Of a stretch of 64,000 nt of DNA, positions 51,044 to 60,993 are shown one piece after another. The stretch is taken from NCBI GenBank assembly GCA_027579435.1, contig JANBPK010001197.1, positions 62,001 to 126,000 on the forward strand, in the 5' to 3' direction. This DNA is from Candolleomyces eurysporus. Its lineage: Eukaryota; Basidiomycota; Agaricomycetes; Agaricales; Psathyrellaceae. The notes below the pieces were generated by a model that worked only from the letters and a program-made list of their open reading frames with translations, was not told the origin of the DNA and did no database searches. The number at the start of each line of letters is the position of its first letter. Position 1 is the stretch's first letter. The translations under genes and the position numbers were made by a program.

Positions 51044-53171
51044 TCAGGTCTGTTGAAACAACGACGCGTGCTTTGGCGATCTTGGCTTAAATTCGCACTG
51101 GTAAGGCAGTGGCGTCCTGTCGCCGAAAATTATTAGCCCACTGCTCAGGTTGATACAGCAGTGACTTACGAAACAACATCCGAAGATGGGTTGAACTTCA
51201 TCTCAATAGGGTTCCCCGACTCATCCTTGGGTGGAGAGATGTCGAAAACAGCCAACAATGACGCGGCCACAATGAAGATTGCGTCGTTGCTTAAATGACG
51301 ACCCGGACAAATGCTGTAAAACGCTATAATCAGCCTTTGCTGCAATTGATACGACCTGGAGAAATCCAACGCACCGACGACCGAAACCGAAAGCGGCGAC
51401 TTCCGGATCTCGCGGTCCAGGAACGAGCTTCCCATCCTTCAAGTATCTGTCAGGTATGAATTCCATAGGGTTCTCAAATACCTCGGGATCATGCATGAAT
51501 GCCCTATTCAATCATGTTAACAGACGCGTTTCCTGCGAAAACGGCGACATGAAGGCACCCGAGGACCGAACACTTACCAGGTATTCATCATGATGTAAGT
51601 TCCCTTGGGTATGAAATACCCGTTGTATACGGTGTCTTGGGCACTTGCCCTCGAAAGGCCTGCATATAGTAGCAACCCCGAGTGAGCACAAAGAAAGTTG
51701 AAGCGAACAAGGGCTTACCAAGAGGTACAACGGAGTGCCATCGGCTGATCTCCTTCACGACTGCTGCAACATACGGCAAGTTCTCTCGGTCAGAAAGGCA
51801 TGGTAAACGGTCGTGTCCGATAACGCGATCGATTTCTTCTTGAGCCTTCTTCTGCGCTCGGGGATGGGCAGCGAGGGCGAAGACCAGTGCCATTGACGAA
51901 CTGACAGTCTAGCTTACGGACGTTAGATCCAAGCCCCGAATTGATCAGACATAGGGTTTCACGTACAGTGTCAGCACCAGCTACGTAACGAGAGAAGGTT
52001 CAGATACCCTGTTCGACTTCAAGATTCGAGGGAAGACCTACTCAAATACGCAAGATTGCAGACATTTTTGGCCACATCTTCACTGCCAATCCAGCTNGGG
52101 GGGTTTCTCGTCCTGCAACTTGTCGACCAAGTCGGCGGCCATGCTTGGGTAGGCACTTGTCTTGCCCTCTCGCTGTAAATGATGTCCGTTAGAACAAGAT
52201 TGACATCCCGAGCTATTAAACCAGACCCACAGCGATGTTCTTTGCAGCTTCGAATGGTTCTGAGAGCATTTGTTTGTTCAATGCGTCAAGATCCCTTAAC
52301 CGCTGCTTGAAGCCCGCTCCAGGGAACCAATCAGGAATCTTCCCCAAGCTGGGGAAGGTGTTAACGAGATATCGACCGGGGACAATGGCTTCTGTAAACG
52401 TCTGAACAAGCGTTTCGGCGTCCGTCACTAAACGCCTATTGGTTTCGGTATCATCGAATCCGTACGCCACCCTCATGATGATGGATCCCAAAGTGCTACC
52501 AAAAGACAGTGAGAATGTTGAGGGGTTGTTAGACGAAGTCTAGAACGTACAACCGGACATGTTCTCGGAAGTCAGCAGGCGATTCTGTGAGTCTGCGCAA
52601 CAAATTAACAGATTCTTGCTCCATGATTGGGTGGTACTGCACAACGGCGTTGTGATTGAGGTATTGGTGAAACACTCGACGGTCGTGGCGCCATTCCTGG
52701 CCGTAGTTTCTCATGGCGAAGCTGAAGTCGAGATCAATGCTGCAAAGAATAGATTAGAACATGAAGCTAACTGTGGATCGATTACTACCAACGTACAACT
52801 GACTGGCAGGAAGCCAAGGTCTATCCGAGTACATTGTCGCGTGCTTCTCCATCAAGTCCTCAGTGCGGTCCAAGCTGCCAAGGATTAAGATGGGTTGGCC
52901 CATGACATCGAGGTAGACCATGTCGCCTACAAACAAGTCTTCAGCATGCTGAGCGAATCTAGCAACAAATATCATCCACCGTATTGCCTCGTCAATTCTT
53001 GATAGACTTTCCATTGTTCTGATTGAGGGAGTTGGAACATGTTGCCGAATACAGGCAAGCCCTTTGGGCCAGGTGGAAACGGCAATCCTTGAGGGTTCCT
53101 CTTCTTGTTGTCGGCCATGTTCTTCGCGGCCCAAAGCAGTCCCCCGCCTGCTAACAATGCTGCTGGGTGCA
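51044..53171 (-). CDS. cytochrome P450, microsomal (copy 2)
   Basis: Multi-exon minus-strand gene. Start MHPAALLAGGGLLWAA gives a short membrane anchor, followed by the hinge LPFPPGPKGLPVFGNM. Further blocks: VYLDVMGQPILILGSLD; WRHDRRVFHQYLN; SIIMRVAYGFDD; the I-helix motif AGADTV; ExxR as EISRW; PDRYLKDG; haem signature FGFGRR-ICPGRH with an intron inside it at the same place as copy 1; C-terminus LPYQCEFKPRSPKH. A lone N at 52097 disrupts the frame: dropping it gives EKPPSWIGSEDVAKNV, whereas keeping it runs into a stop. Substrate unknown. It is related to copy 1 in general build but only distantly in sequence. Confidence 0.85.
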
Positions 53172-54914
53172 TATCTATACAGCTGCTGAGAGAGTTTGAA
53201 AGTAATTGTCGGACGAGAATACGAAGAGGGAATCCGATAACGATTTTGAGGTTCTTTGGCCTCCTTTTAACAATTTCATGAAGGCTTGTAACGGTTGCTT
53301 CTATAGGCAATAAAATTTGTCATAGATGCTTACAAGGTATCCACCCAGACACCGAAGTGATAGGCCAATCATATCCTCCGCAGAGCAAACATTCCGTAAC
53401 ATCTAAAAAACCAAAAGATCTTTCAGGCTTTGCGCTAAATAAGCTTTGAAATCCTCGTACTCACCATCAAGAGAGGGTTACTACCTGCCGACAGCAATTT
53501 TGCCCCGCACACCGATGTCAGATTTTCAATCACTGGGTCAAAGCGCCCCATCACCGACCAAGCCAGTACACTTACGAAAGATTGGCTGGTTCTGATAAAT
53601 ATGAATCGTCGTCCAGCCGATGACAAAACCACGATCGACAGACCTCCGAGAGGGGGCGATCGAGCAATGGTTTGGTGATCCTGGCACGCCACTGTATTTC
53701 GGGCTGAATGACAACATGGACTTGGGACTCGGAAGGGTGTACCGTACGGATCTTCGATGTCGTGGTCGTACGCGCTCTCCCCGCAAGGCATAATATCGAG
53801 GCTGAGTTGCGTGTTTGCGATTGGAGGGCGTTGCGCTGGGGATGGCGAAATAGTTTGTGTTAGTAGATCGAGCCGTCCTCGGAGCCGAGCATGATACGCA
53901 CTTCATTTCTTCACCCTGACGAGGTGTAGATGCGGTAAACTAGTGGGGCTTCCCTCAATGAGCAATTACCAGAGGATATGCTCAATACAATCGGATTCCA
54001 GCTCGACACGTCCGAGATGGAACGCCAGCAGCATGAGAGTCCGCGTCCGAAGGACGTCGGCCTTCCGAGTACGGCGGGCGAGCGACTTGAGAGATTTGAA
54101 TTGAACACTGAGAACTCCGATAGCTCATGGCAGCAGCAGAATCACCGCTTTGGCCACCCTTTCTGCGGTCTTCCACAGGGTGTAAGCTAGATAGCACCAC
54201 TACCGAGCTTTCTATATGTGGCCCGAACCTCGAAGAAAACTGCGAGTACTCGGTTTCCAACATGGAAATTAACTGACCAGCGGATCGACTATTATCATCT
54301 GGTGTCGTTAGGTCAGCAACTGCCAAGGACCGCCGCTGAGTTTGACAGAAAACCCACCGAAATAGCCCCGGGATATATACAGTTGTTATCCCTTCAAAGG
54401 ATTTGAAGGTGATAGAAGAGACGATGTCATAGAAATTGGCTGAATTAAATCGGAGTTGGACATTGGTCGAACTGTTCTTCGGCACACATCGCCGTATCAG
54501 ATTGATTGAATAACCTTCCCACGGCCGGGCAAGCCGCTGGCTTGAAGCATTGCATTTGTTGGCTTCAAACCCTTGATCTCTGTACTATAAGACCTCCAAA
54601 CCGCCATCGAGAAGGAATTTAAACAGTGAAAATAACTGGCTAGTTCTTGAAACTATTCCAGGAAGCCTTATAATACCCCTGCCTGACCTAGTTTATCGAG
54701 CCTTCACAGAACCTGCATCTTCAAATTTTGTGGATGACAGGCATAGATGCCCAAGTTGACGAGCGCATGGCCTCTGGGTCGAGCTGCGAGGGATTTCCAA
54801 CGATCAGGAGCGATCAGGATTCTGAAAGCGTCAGGATAGCCCCAAAAGTTGATCCTTGCACCGGGGAGAGCACAAGTATCATGGATATTGGTACGTCGCC
54901 CTACACCTTGCGAG
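53172..54914. other. no gene called; several open frames
   Basis: 1.7 kb between divergent genes. A minus-strand stretch around 53570-53830 is open in all three frames and ends at a GTAAGT donor, so an exon is possible, but I could not join it to others. A plus-strand frame at 53978-54190 (MLNTIGFQLDTSEMERQQ) has a protein-like composition without family match. Confidence 0.35.
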
Positions 54915-55540
54915 ATGGAAGACATTTTGACGCATCTGGACATAGAAACCCCCGAACATATACCAGGAATGGACTCACCTAGCCTGGGCTCGTCATCCAT
55001 CTGGGATGAGGACGACCTGCGAAGTAAGTACCATTACACCCGGTGTAGCACGATCTAGACCATGATGGGATGCAACTGACCACAGGCTAATTCTCACTCT
55101 CGTTCTTAGAGACTCCCCCAAGTTGCGATCTGAACGACTATGATCCAGAGTTGGAGTTGTACTACGAGAGGTCTCCCTCTCCAACTCCAAGCTATGTCGG
55201 GGTATTCGGAGCTATCCCTTGCACTTGCCCAGACTGCATGGAACGAAGAGAAGGCAGCATACCTTACCCACCGCCCATCCGCGAGGAAAAACTCAGGCTT
55301 TATCGACAGTGGCAGGAAAGGCAATATCAGAAACTACAAGAACGGCAGTACCGAGAGAAACTTGCCTTGGTCAGGGACCAGATCCACTACCGAGATCGCG
55401 CAATTCTCGTTGTCTCTCGCGCTCTCGATCTTTCAGAACACGAAACCGAGGCATGGAAAGGGCAAAGTTACTCCAGATGGCACAACCGAATGATGAAGAA
55501 ACTCGATGGTCGCTATCCCGGATTTGAGTACCAGGATTGA
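54915..55540 (+). CDS. hypothetical protein with CxCPxC motif
   Basis: Exons 54915-55023 and 55110-55540, with an 86-base intron, give 179 residues. Start MEDILTHLDIETPEHIPGMD; acidic Ser-rich N-terminal third; then YYERSPSPTPSYVGVFGAIP, the motif CTCPDCMERRE, and a long charged helix rich in Gln, Arg and Glu (LYRQWQERQYQKLQERQYRE). No signal peptide or TM. The join is in phase with a consensus GTAAGT donor. An in-frame upstream ATG at about 54849 could extend it. Family not recognised. Confidence 0.6.
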
Positions 55541-55873
55541 TACAGCATGCTCCATATACCCTTCACCTTCGTTCGCTTCGTACTCATCGAGCCAATTCTG
55601 CTCTCAATTGCCAGATGTAATGTCTCGTAGAAGTTATCGAACTCTCTTCGTCCCTCCTCTCAGGCGACTGTACAAACAGACTCCTTGGCTTCATTTCCGT
55701 CCTGTTACCTTGAATCAAGCCTCAGGCTTCGCCATTTTACCGTGCTAACAAGTTCCCTACTACTCAGGGTCATGAATCTTTATTATCCAAGAGAACGACC
55801 GGCCCACTGATAAATGATCTACCCAAACAGGTTTAAATTCGTCCCCAGCCTGCTCAACTTTCTTCAACGCCGG
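55541..55873. other. intergenic between convergent genes
   Basis: Nothing recognised. Confidence 0.5.
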
Positions 55874-56111
55874 TCATATGCAGACCTCTGGACCCCCCTC
55901 CTTATTCTGAACGGGGCAAGAATCCTGGCGCTTCACCTCTACGTGGGATCATTGATTGCCATGAGTAACGCTGGATATGGATAGAACGCCCATCATAACG
56001 GTAACTCTTACCGTGCGTATAACCGCCAACAGGGGCAGCTCGAGTTCCCAAAGCGGCCGACACCGCAAGTACGAGTGCAAAGAGCCTTGCGGCAGAGATG
56101 TTCACAATCAT
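55874..56111 (-). CDS. secreted two-cysteine peptide precursor K1
   Basis: Exon 1 starts MIVNISAARLFALVLAVSAA, a clear signal peptide, followed by APVGGYTH; it ends in phase 1 at a GTAAGA donor. Exon 2 gives VKRQDSCPVQNKEGGPEVCI and a stop at 55874-55876. Total 54 residues. Lys-Arg before QDSC is a Kex2-type site, so the released peptide would be QDSCPVQNKEGGPEVCI with two Cys. The acceptor was chosen over one two bases later because only this frame matches paralogue K2 (KRQxSCP[VI]Q and VCI at the end). It is followed head-to-tail by K2, K3 and L on the same strand. Confidence 0.72.
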
Positions 56112-56338
56112 ATGAACTTTGCTGGCTTTCTGGGAGTTGAACAGGGGCCCGAATGCGAAGTCCAAGGCTGGAATATACACCCTCGAACATAGACCAGCTT
56201 AAATACTCGTCTCTATTATATATGTGAGAGAGGAAACCTAATTTGAGACGACACAGGGGATGGAAGCAGTTGATGAGTACTACGGCTCATTGAAAGACAA
56301 TCTTTGCCATATCTATCGACTTCGGTCTTTTCCATCGG

Positions 56339-56608
56339 TCAGATGCAAACTACTGGCCCGCTGTCGTATTCCTTTCCGCCACGGTTCTGCTTTTGAATTG
56401 GGCAGCTTGCCTGGCGCTTCTGAACTGTTTCCGCATTCATGGACCGGCCGCTGACTGCCCGAGTGTCAAAAGAGAAAGCCTAGAATTACAATTAGGAATC
56501 GTAGCGCTTACCATCAACGTAGTCGACCGGGGCGGCCGTGGCGACCAGAGTGGCCGACATCGCAATGGCGAGCGCCAGAAGCTTCGTTACAGAGAGCTTT
56601 ACAGTCAT
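56339..56608 (-). CDS. secreted two-cysteine peptide precursor K2
   Basis: Paralogue of K1. Signal peptide MTVKLSVTKLLALAIAMSAT, then AAPVDYVD, phase-1 donor GTAAGC at the same point as K1, acceptor GAAACAG. Exon 2 reads VQKRQASCPIQKQNRGGK then EYDSGPVVCI and a stop at 56339-56341; 60 residues in all. Shared with K1: APV after the signal peptide, Lys-Arg followed by Gln-x-Ser-Cys-Pro, and Val-Cys-Ile at the end. K2 adds a short insert containing one Tyr. The retained-intron reading gives only two codons past KRYDS before a stop, so splicing is needed to make the peptide. Confidence 0.72.
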
Positions 56609-57025
56609 TTGGAGCTTTACTCGGTGTGGCTGGCTTAACACGGGGGCCGAAAGGATGAGATAAACCAAAATGAAATGGGGATTGATTAAATAGAAATTCC
56701 GCTGAATATGGCTTCTCATAACATTTAGAAGGCACAAAACAATACAGCCACCGCAACGTGCGTTTCTACGCGAAGAAAAGAGAATAGTTTCCGAAGTTAC
56801 TCAGAAGTAGTAGTCATGAATAGGAGATGGAATAACGATAAGAACGATAATTACAGAAAGAGTTGTTGGCGGCTTCCTCAAGAAAGCTGGGAAGGTAGAT
56901 ATCCATCCAAATTCCGAGCCGCGTCTATCGCGAGAAAAAAAGGCTGTATTGTGCCCTGCAAGACCCGCTTGTGAGCCCCAGAAGAAACGAAGAAGCAAGC
57001 GCAGATACTTACCTTGGTCGATGGA

Positions 57026-57262
57026 TCAGATACAAATGCCCAACGAACCGGCAGTGCCCTTGACTCTGGCATCAGGATCAGTGACTGCAACAGCGCAGGC
57101 AGCATCGTCACTGGCAGCCACCGCTGTCATCGCGTGTCATCATGAGTTTGATTGACAAGTTGAACGAAAGAAAAGCTGCCCACCAGGTACCGGGAGAGCC
57201 AGAATCGAGCTTGATTCCAGTATCACCGTGAGCAAAACCATCAAATAACGCGAGGCACGCAT
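57026..57262 (-). CDS. secreted two-cysteine peptide precursor K3
   Basis: Exon 1 (57184-57262) encodes the signal peptide MRASRYLMVLLTVILE then SSSILALPVP and ends in phase 1; a 60-base GT-AG intron follows; exon 2 (57026-57123) encodes AVAASDDAACAVAVTDPDAR then VKGTAGSLGICI. Total 58 residues. It has the same build as K1 and K2: signal exon, phase-1 intron, two Cys in the mature part, C-terminal Cys-Ile. There is no Lys-Arg; Arg-Val-Lys is the only basic cluster. A consensus GTAAGT donor 13 bases past the stop hints at a 3' UTR intron. Confidence 0.62.
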
Positions 57263-58154
57263 CGTCTGGTTGAATAGACCTTGACACAATGTCAATCAAA
57301 AGTCATTTTAAGTGGCTCGATGATGACAGGGATCGTTGAACCAACCTGTAAAGATTGCTTGGAGTGGTTGGGGACAGAAGAAACCAGAGTGTCTCTCGGG
57401 CAAAACTTCGTTGCTATAAAGGCCCGGGCAGAGCGTTGCCCGGCTCCCTAGTATGCGCTCAAGGCGCCACGCTTGAGATATCATCGCAGCTCGCCCACCC
57501 GCTTCTTTGCTTCTCGAGTGGAGAAAGCTCTCATTGTCCTCGGCCGCCAGGAGTCGTCTCAGATGGTAACAGCGGTGGGGTGAGTGTCTAAAAGACACCA
57601 AGCCTACAAATTCTCATGTCAATAAGTCGCCATGCGGCCAGTCGAAGCACGGTTCATACCAAGACACTAAATCAATGTACACGAAATCAGGAGCCGTAGT
57701 GTTCTTTCCCATTGGCGTTCCGGTGAAGGTAGATGGCAAAGGAAGCACTCTGTTGGCGGATCTCAGGCAGATCTCAGGCGGAGATACGACTCTTTGGAAT
57801 AGTCCAGGCAAGGGAGCCTGCAGACCAGCCATTGCAGTTTCTTTCCAACGCGGGTACGAATCCGTGCGCTGCCAATAGTATATCCACCTAGAAATTCCAA
57901 TCAAGCGCGGCAGTTAAGTGAAGTAGCTTGTCAACGGGAGGGGGCCCGGATAGGAGTAGAATTCAAATAGAGCTTCGGCCTTGCGAACCTCATAACTTGT
58001 TTGACAGTCCAACTATACAGATGTATTTGAATAGACTGATGCCACATCTGTTCAATCTACGACGATAACGATCAGGAGGAAATTTGAATTAGTGTTCGCC
58101 GAGATTCATCAGGAGGATGATACTCACGCGTAGCTGCTGGGACAGGCTGCGGTT
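57263..58154. other. intergenic between K3 and L
   Basis: Open frames at 57308-57601 and 57614-57904 on the minus strand look protein-like in places but could not be assigned or spliced. No further peptide gene of the same type found. Confidence 0.4.
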
Positions 58155-58380
58155 TCAGATACAGATGTCAGGTGTGCAACCTGGATCCCCTGGGCCCCAT
58201 ATCGGTGGTATGGATGGGGCNGCCTTCGGCACTTGATATAAATCCTGTATTCGCTTCACAGCACGCGCAGCAAATGGGCGGAGCCTTACCAGGAAGATTG
58301 GTACTGGGTGGGATGGTGGCGCTTTCGACCGCCACGATTAATCCGAATATCAACGTCGTTGCAAGCCGGAGAGAATGCAT
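58155..58380 (-). CDS. secreted peptide precursor L, C-terminal Cys-Ile
   Basis: Signal peptide MHSLRLATTLIFGLIVAVES, then ATIPPSTNLP. A GTAAGG donor in phase 1 follows at the same relative place as in K1-K3; the 45-base intron is a multiple of three, so the spliced form is 59 residues and the unspliced form, which contains ICCACCE, is 74. With the lone N at 58221 removed the protein ends SIPPIWGPGDPGCTPDICI (stop 58155-58157). With the N kept it ends at 58168 in RLHT. The two-Cys, Cys-Ile end matches K1-K3, which favours removal. The spliced mature part has no Lys or Arg, so Kex2 cleavage is not expected. Confidence 0.58.
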
Positions 58381-58754
58381 TGGGTAGGGGTGGTAAAGAA
58401 TAACGCCAAGTGGCGAGCGAGCCAAGCATTGCTTTCTTTCAATATAACATCCAATTTGGGTGGAGAAACCCCGGGAGAATCTCCAGCTCGGGGGAAGGCT
58501 ATAGTAAAACGGCTAGGTCTAGAGGCCGATTGATACAACTTAATGGGTCATGCCCGTCAAGCCTATCCCGAGGTTTCGATCGGGCTGGGTCTCTGAGAAG
58601 GTCAGATAAGGCAAAGGATTGTGACGAACCAAGCACTCAATGACGATTTCACGACAGTAGAGATGGGAAGCAAGGGGAAAGAGGTTCTAATTATCGTACA
58701 ACGACCTAAGGAGGGTCAAAATTAAGCTTTGTGGAGAACGTTGGGGAACGCACA
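58381..58754. other. intergenic
   Basis: Spacer between L and the UstYa-like gene; holds the L promoter. Nothing else seen. Confidence 0.5.
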
Positions 58755-59425
58755 CTAAGACACTTTGTGGGTCTTGTTGGTCCACAAGGCGTGTTTCTCA
58801 TCGATGAAGTCGAACACCTTGGACCAATCTCGACAAACGTGAGTCGCACCAACCCTTTGGAGCGAGAAATTTCGAGACATAAAATCGCCCTTCTCCAACG
58901 TAAGATCCGAAGCACAAAGGGCGACTTGGCGTAGATAGTTGAGGCAATGAGTGTTATGATCATGGGTCGCGAATATCCTGTATCTCCCCTCAAATTGAGG
59001 ATCGAAAGCCCAGTTGAAGAATCGCAGGCAGTGGATTTGATGGAACATAGAGACGAGGAGGAAGCGATCGTTGGGTCCAAGACGGATGAATCCTCCCGAT
59101 GTTGGGGTCAAACTCTCCCAAAATGCGTCGCTGGCATGGCCCAAAAGAGAATAGTGATCACTTTCTTCTACTGTCATCAGCACATTGCCTAGTGGCTCAG
59201 GGAGCGGGAGGAGGTGGGGAAGGTCATGGCCAAGGTATGCTAAGTTTTTGACCCGTTAGCATTCTGGGCGTTACGTGTACGAGTCAGACACTCACAAGGA
59301 TTACTCGAGTTTGTCAGTGGGCTACGAGAGTTACCCCCTACCAAAAGTAATACTATCACCAGGTTGATGACGCTCGTTACTGCGAGAAGACGAGCTGTAC
59401 GTCTGGGGAGCAGCGCCGGCGACAT
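58755..59425 (-). CDS. UstYa-family (DUF3328) oxidase-like protein, canonical motifs
   Basis: Exons 59296-59425 and 58755-59239 give 204 residues. Short cytosolic start MSPALLPRRTAR, one TM (LLAVTSVINLVIVLLLVGG), then the lumenal domain: YLGHDLPHLLPLPEP, VLMTVEESDHYSL, FHQIHCLRFFNW and HNTHCLNYLRQVALC, followed by RVGATHVCRDWSKVFDF. Both HXXHC motifs (HQIHC and HNTHC) that define UstYa proteins are intact. In ustiloxin, phomopsin and related ascomycete pathways, members carry out oxidative cyclisation or other oxidation of secreted peptide cores. It sits about 375 bases from precursor gene L on the same strand. A role on those peptides is inference from neighbourhood. Confidence 0.85.
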
Positions 59426-60025
59426 AGCTGAATATGAAGAGTAGCAGAAAACGTGCTCCACCAATGCAGTGACCAGAGAAGCCGAAGTGACCTGTTTCAA
59501 GAAGCCTTGAAGAAGCGCAACTCCTGGGAGAACTGATTTGATACATCCTGTTAAGACGGTGAAGTTTAGATATATGGGACATGTTGGCCGTTTGCGAGAT
59601 CCTAGATAGCGCGAAGATCGCAACCTTAATGAACTCAAGGAAACAATGGATGTTGAGCGCTGAGCGCCGACTCGGTGCTCCGCAGTGCTCGGTGCACTAT
59701 TTGTGCGTATTTAAGATGCAAGCCGTAGCCTTTCGGTTAGGACGAGGAGCCTTGCAGGCGGTTCTACCTTGGACCTCTACCTCTGCTCTCCACTCTATTC
59801 TACAGGCAAAGCCCAAAGCAAAGGTCGTTATATGAAGGAAACAGGATAGAAGAATGCCGAACCCAAAGAGGTAAGCTTCCCTCAGACTGGCTCCTAGTCC
59901 CAAATACAAACACATCATCTTCTGCCGATTTCACACAGGCCCAGAATCACGGATGAAATTATTTATGTGCTTCCTGGTCACATAACGGGACGAGGGGCTA
60001 CGCTTCTACCATTCCTAAAGCTATC
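59426..60025. other. intergenic, divergent promoter region
   Basis: Separates the minus-strand UstYa-like gene from the plus-strand membrane protein at 60026, so a shared promoter is possible. No feature seen. Confidence 0.5.
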
Positions 60026-60973
60026 ATGGCGGACTACGCACCTTTGCCATCTTCACCAGACGAAGTGCCAGAACGAGTGGCCCTTTCGAAACCATCTTCA
60101 TGTTCGTGCCCGTCCTCTTCATCCGGTGCAGAATTGAGAATTTTTACATAAGGGGACAAATGGCTGACTACATCGGCCCTGATAATGACGATATTAACGA
60201 CGTTGCTCTCGTTCTCGATATATTTGACTGGGGCTAATCCATTGGACATGCCGGTCGCGGGGCTGAAAAGACCGAATCCGTATCCAAACCTCCAATTCCC
60301 TCTCTCGTCGAACGCAAGCACCGCGCCGTTTGCGCCAATATACTCCCTATCCCAAGTTCTATTGCAGCTCAGAAACGATGATCGCAGCAGAGCTATGTAT
60401 GAAGACGCCTCGCGCCAGCGACTCACAACGGAAGGAACAGTGTTCCCTGACGACAGACACTTCGTTGTTAATCGTGAAGTCAGCCCGTTCACTCCTACAT
60501 AGACCTTTGACTGATATGAGAATCAGCTCTCGACGATCATCCAACTCAAGACTCTGGACTGGGGCATGGAGCGCTGCGTCTTGAATGCCGTACTTCCGAA
60601 CAGGACGTCGGAGCTAGACCCTGCCATTCATATGGAAGGTGCCAACGTCTTGGATATATGGAGGCTCGACTTTGACGAAGAAATCACTGTCTATGATCCT
60701 CAGACCTGGTCGAAGGCACCGAAACGTCGATCCCATTTCGCTCAGTTTGTATTCCCACCTCGCAACGGATGGTCATCGGTCGAGTTCCATTGTCCCTCTT
60801 TGACATGGAACACGTTCGAGTTTGCATGTGCTCCAACAGCCGGTGCTTGCCACGTCGAATTCTGGCAAGACAGGGCCTCGCCAAACGGTATGTCTGTCGC
60901 CCTTGGCGGTTTAGAATCGTCTAACCCTTTTACAGGGATCTATTTACAGCAGTTCGATTCAGTCCATGTTTAG
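60026..60973 (+). CDS. type II membrane protein with conserved C-terminal Cys domain
   Basis: Four exons (60026-60101, 60153-60478, 60521-60887, 60936-60973) give 268 residues. Start MADYAPLPSSPDEVPERVAL, then a TM segment (ALIMTILTTLLSFSIYLTG) and a lumenal or extracellular domain: IIQLKTLDWGMERCVLNAVL, ANVLDIWRLD, APKRRSHFAQF, VEFHCPSL, FEFACAPTAGACHVEFWQD, ending GIYLQQFDSVHV. This Cys-bearing domain recurs in Agaricomycete proteins of the same size; I know no function. Its layout mirrors the UstYa-like proteins that flank it (58755 and 60994), and it ends 20 bases from the convergent second UstYa-like gene, so it may act with them. Confidence 0.75.
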
Positions 60974-60993
60974 TCGCAGTCGCATCAATATAT

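Noticed and set aside
56878..57105. minus-strand frame MTMLPALLQSL continuing past a GTAAGT to 56878
   Set aside because: It overlaps K3 exon 2 in another frame. K3 has a signal peptide, a matching intron phase and the shared Cys-Ile end, so the donor is better explained as a 3' UTR intron of K3.
55874..58380. mating-pheromone precursors
   Set aside because: Basidiomycete pheromone precursors end in a CaaX box with Cys four from the end and lack a signal peptide. These have signal peptides and Cys second from the end.
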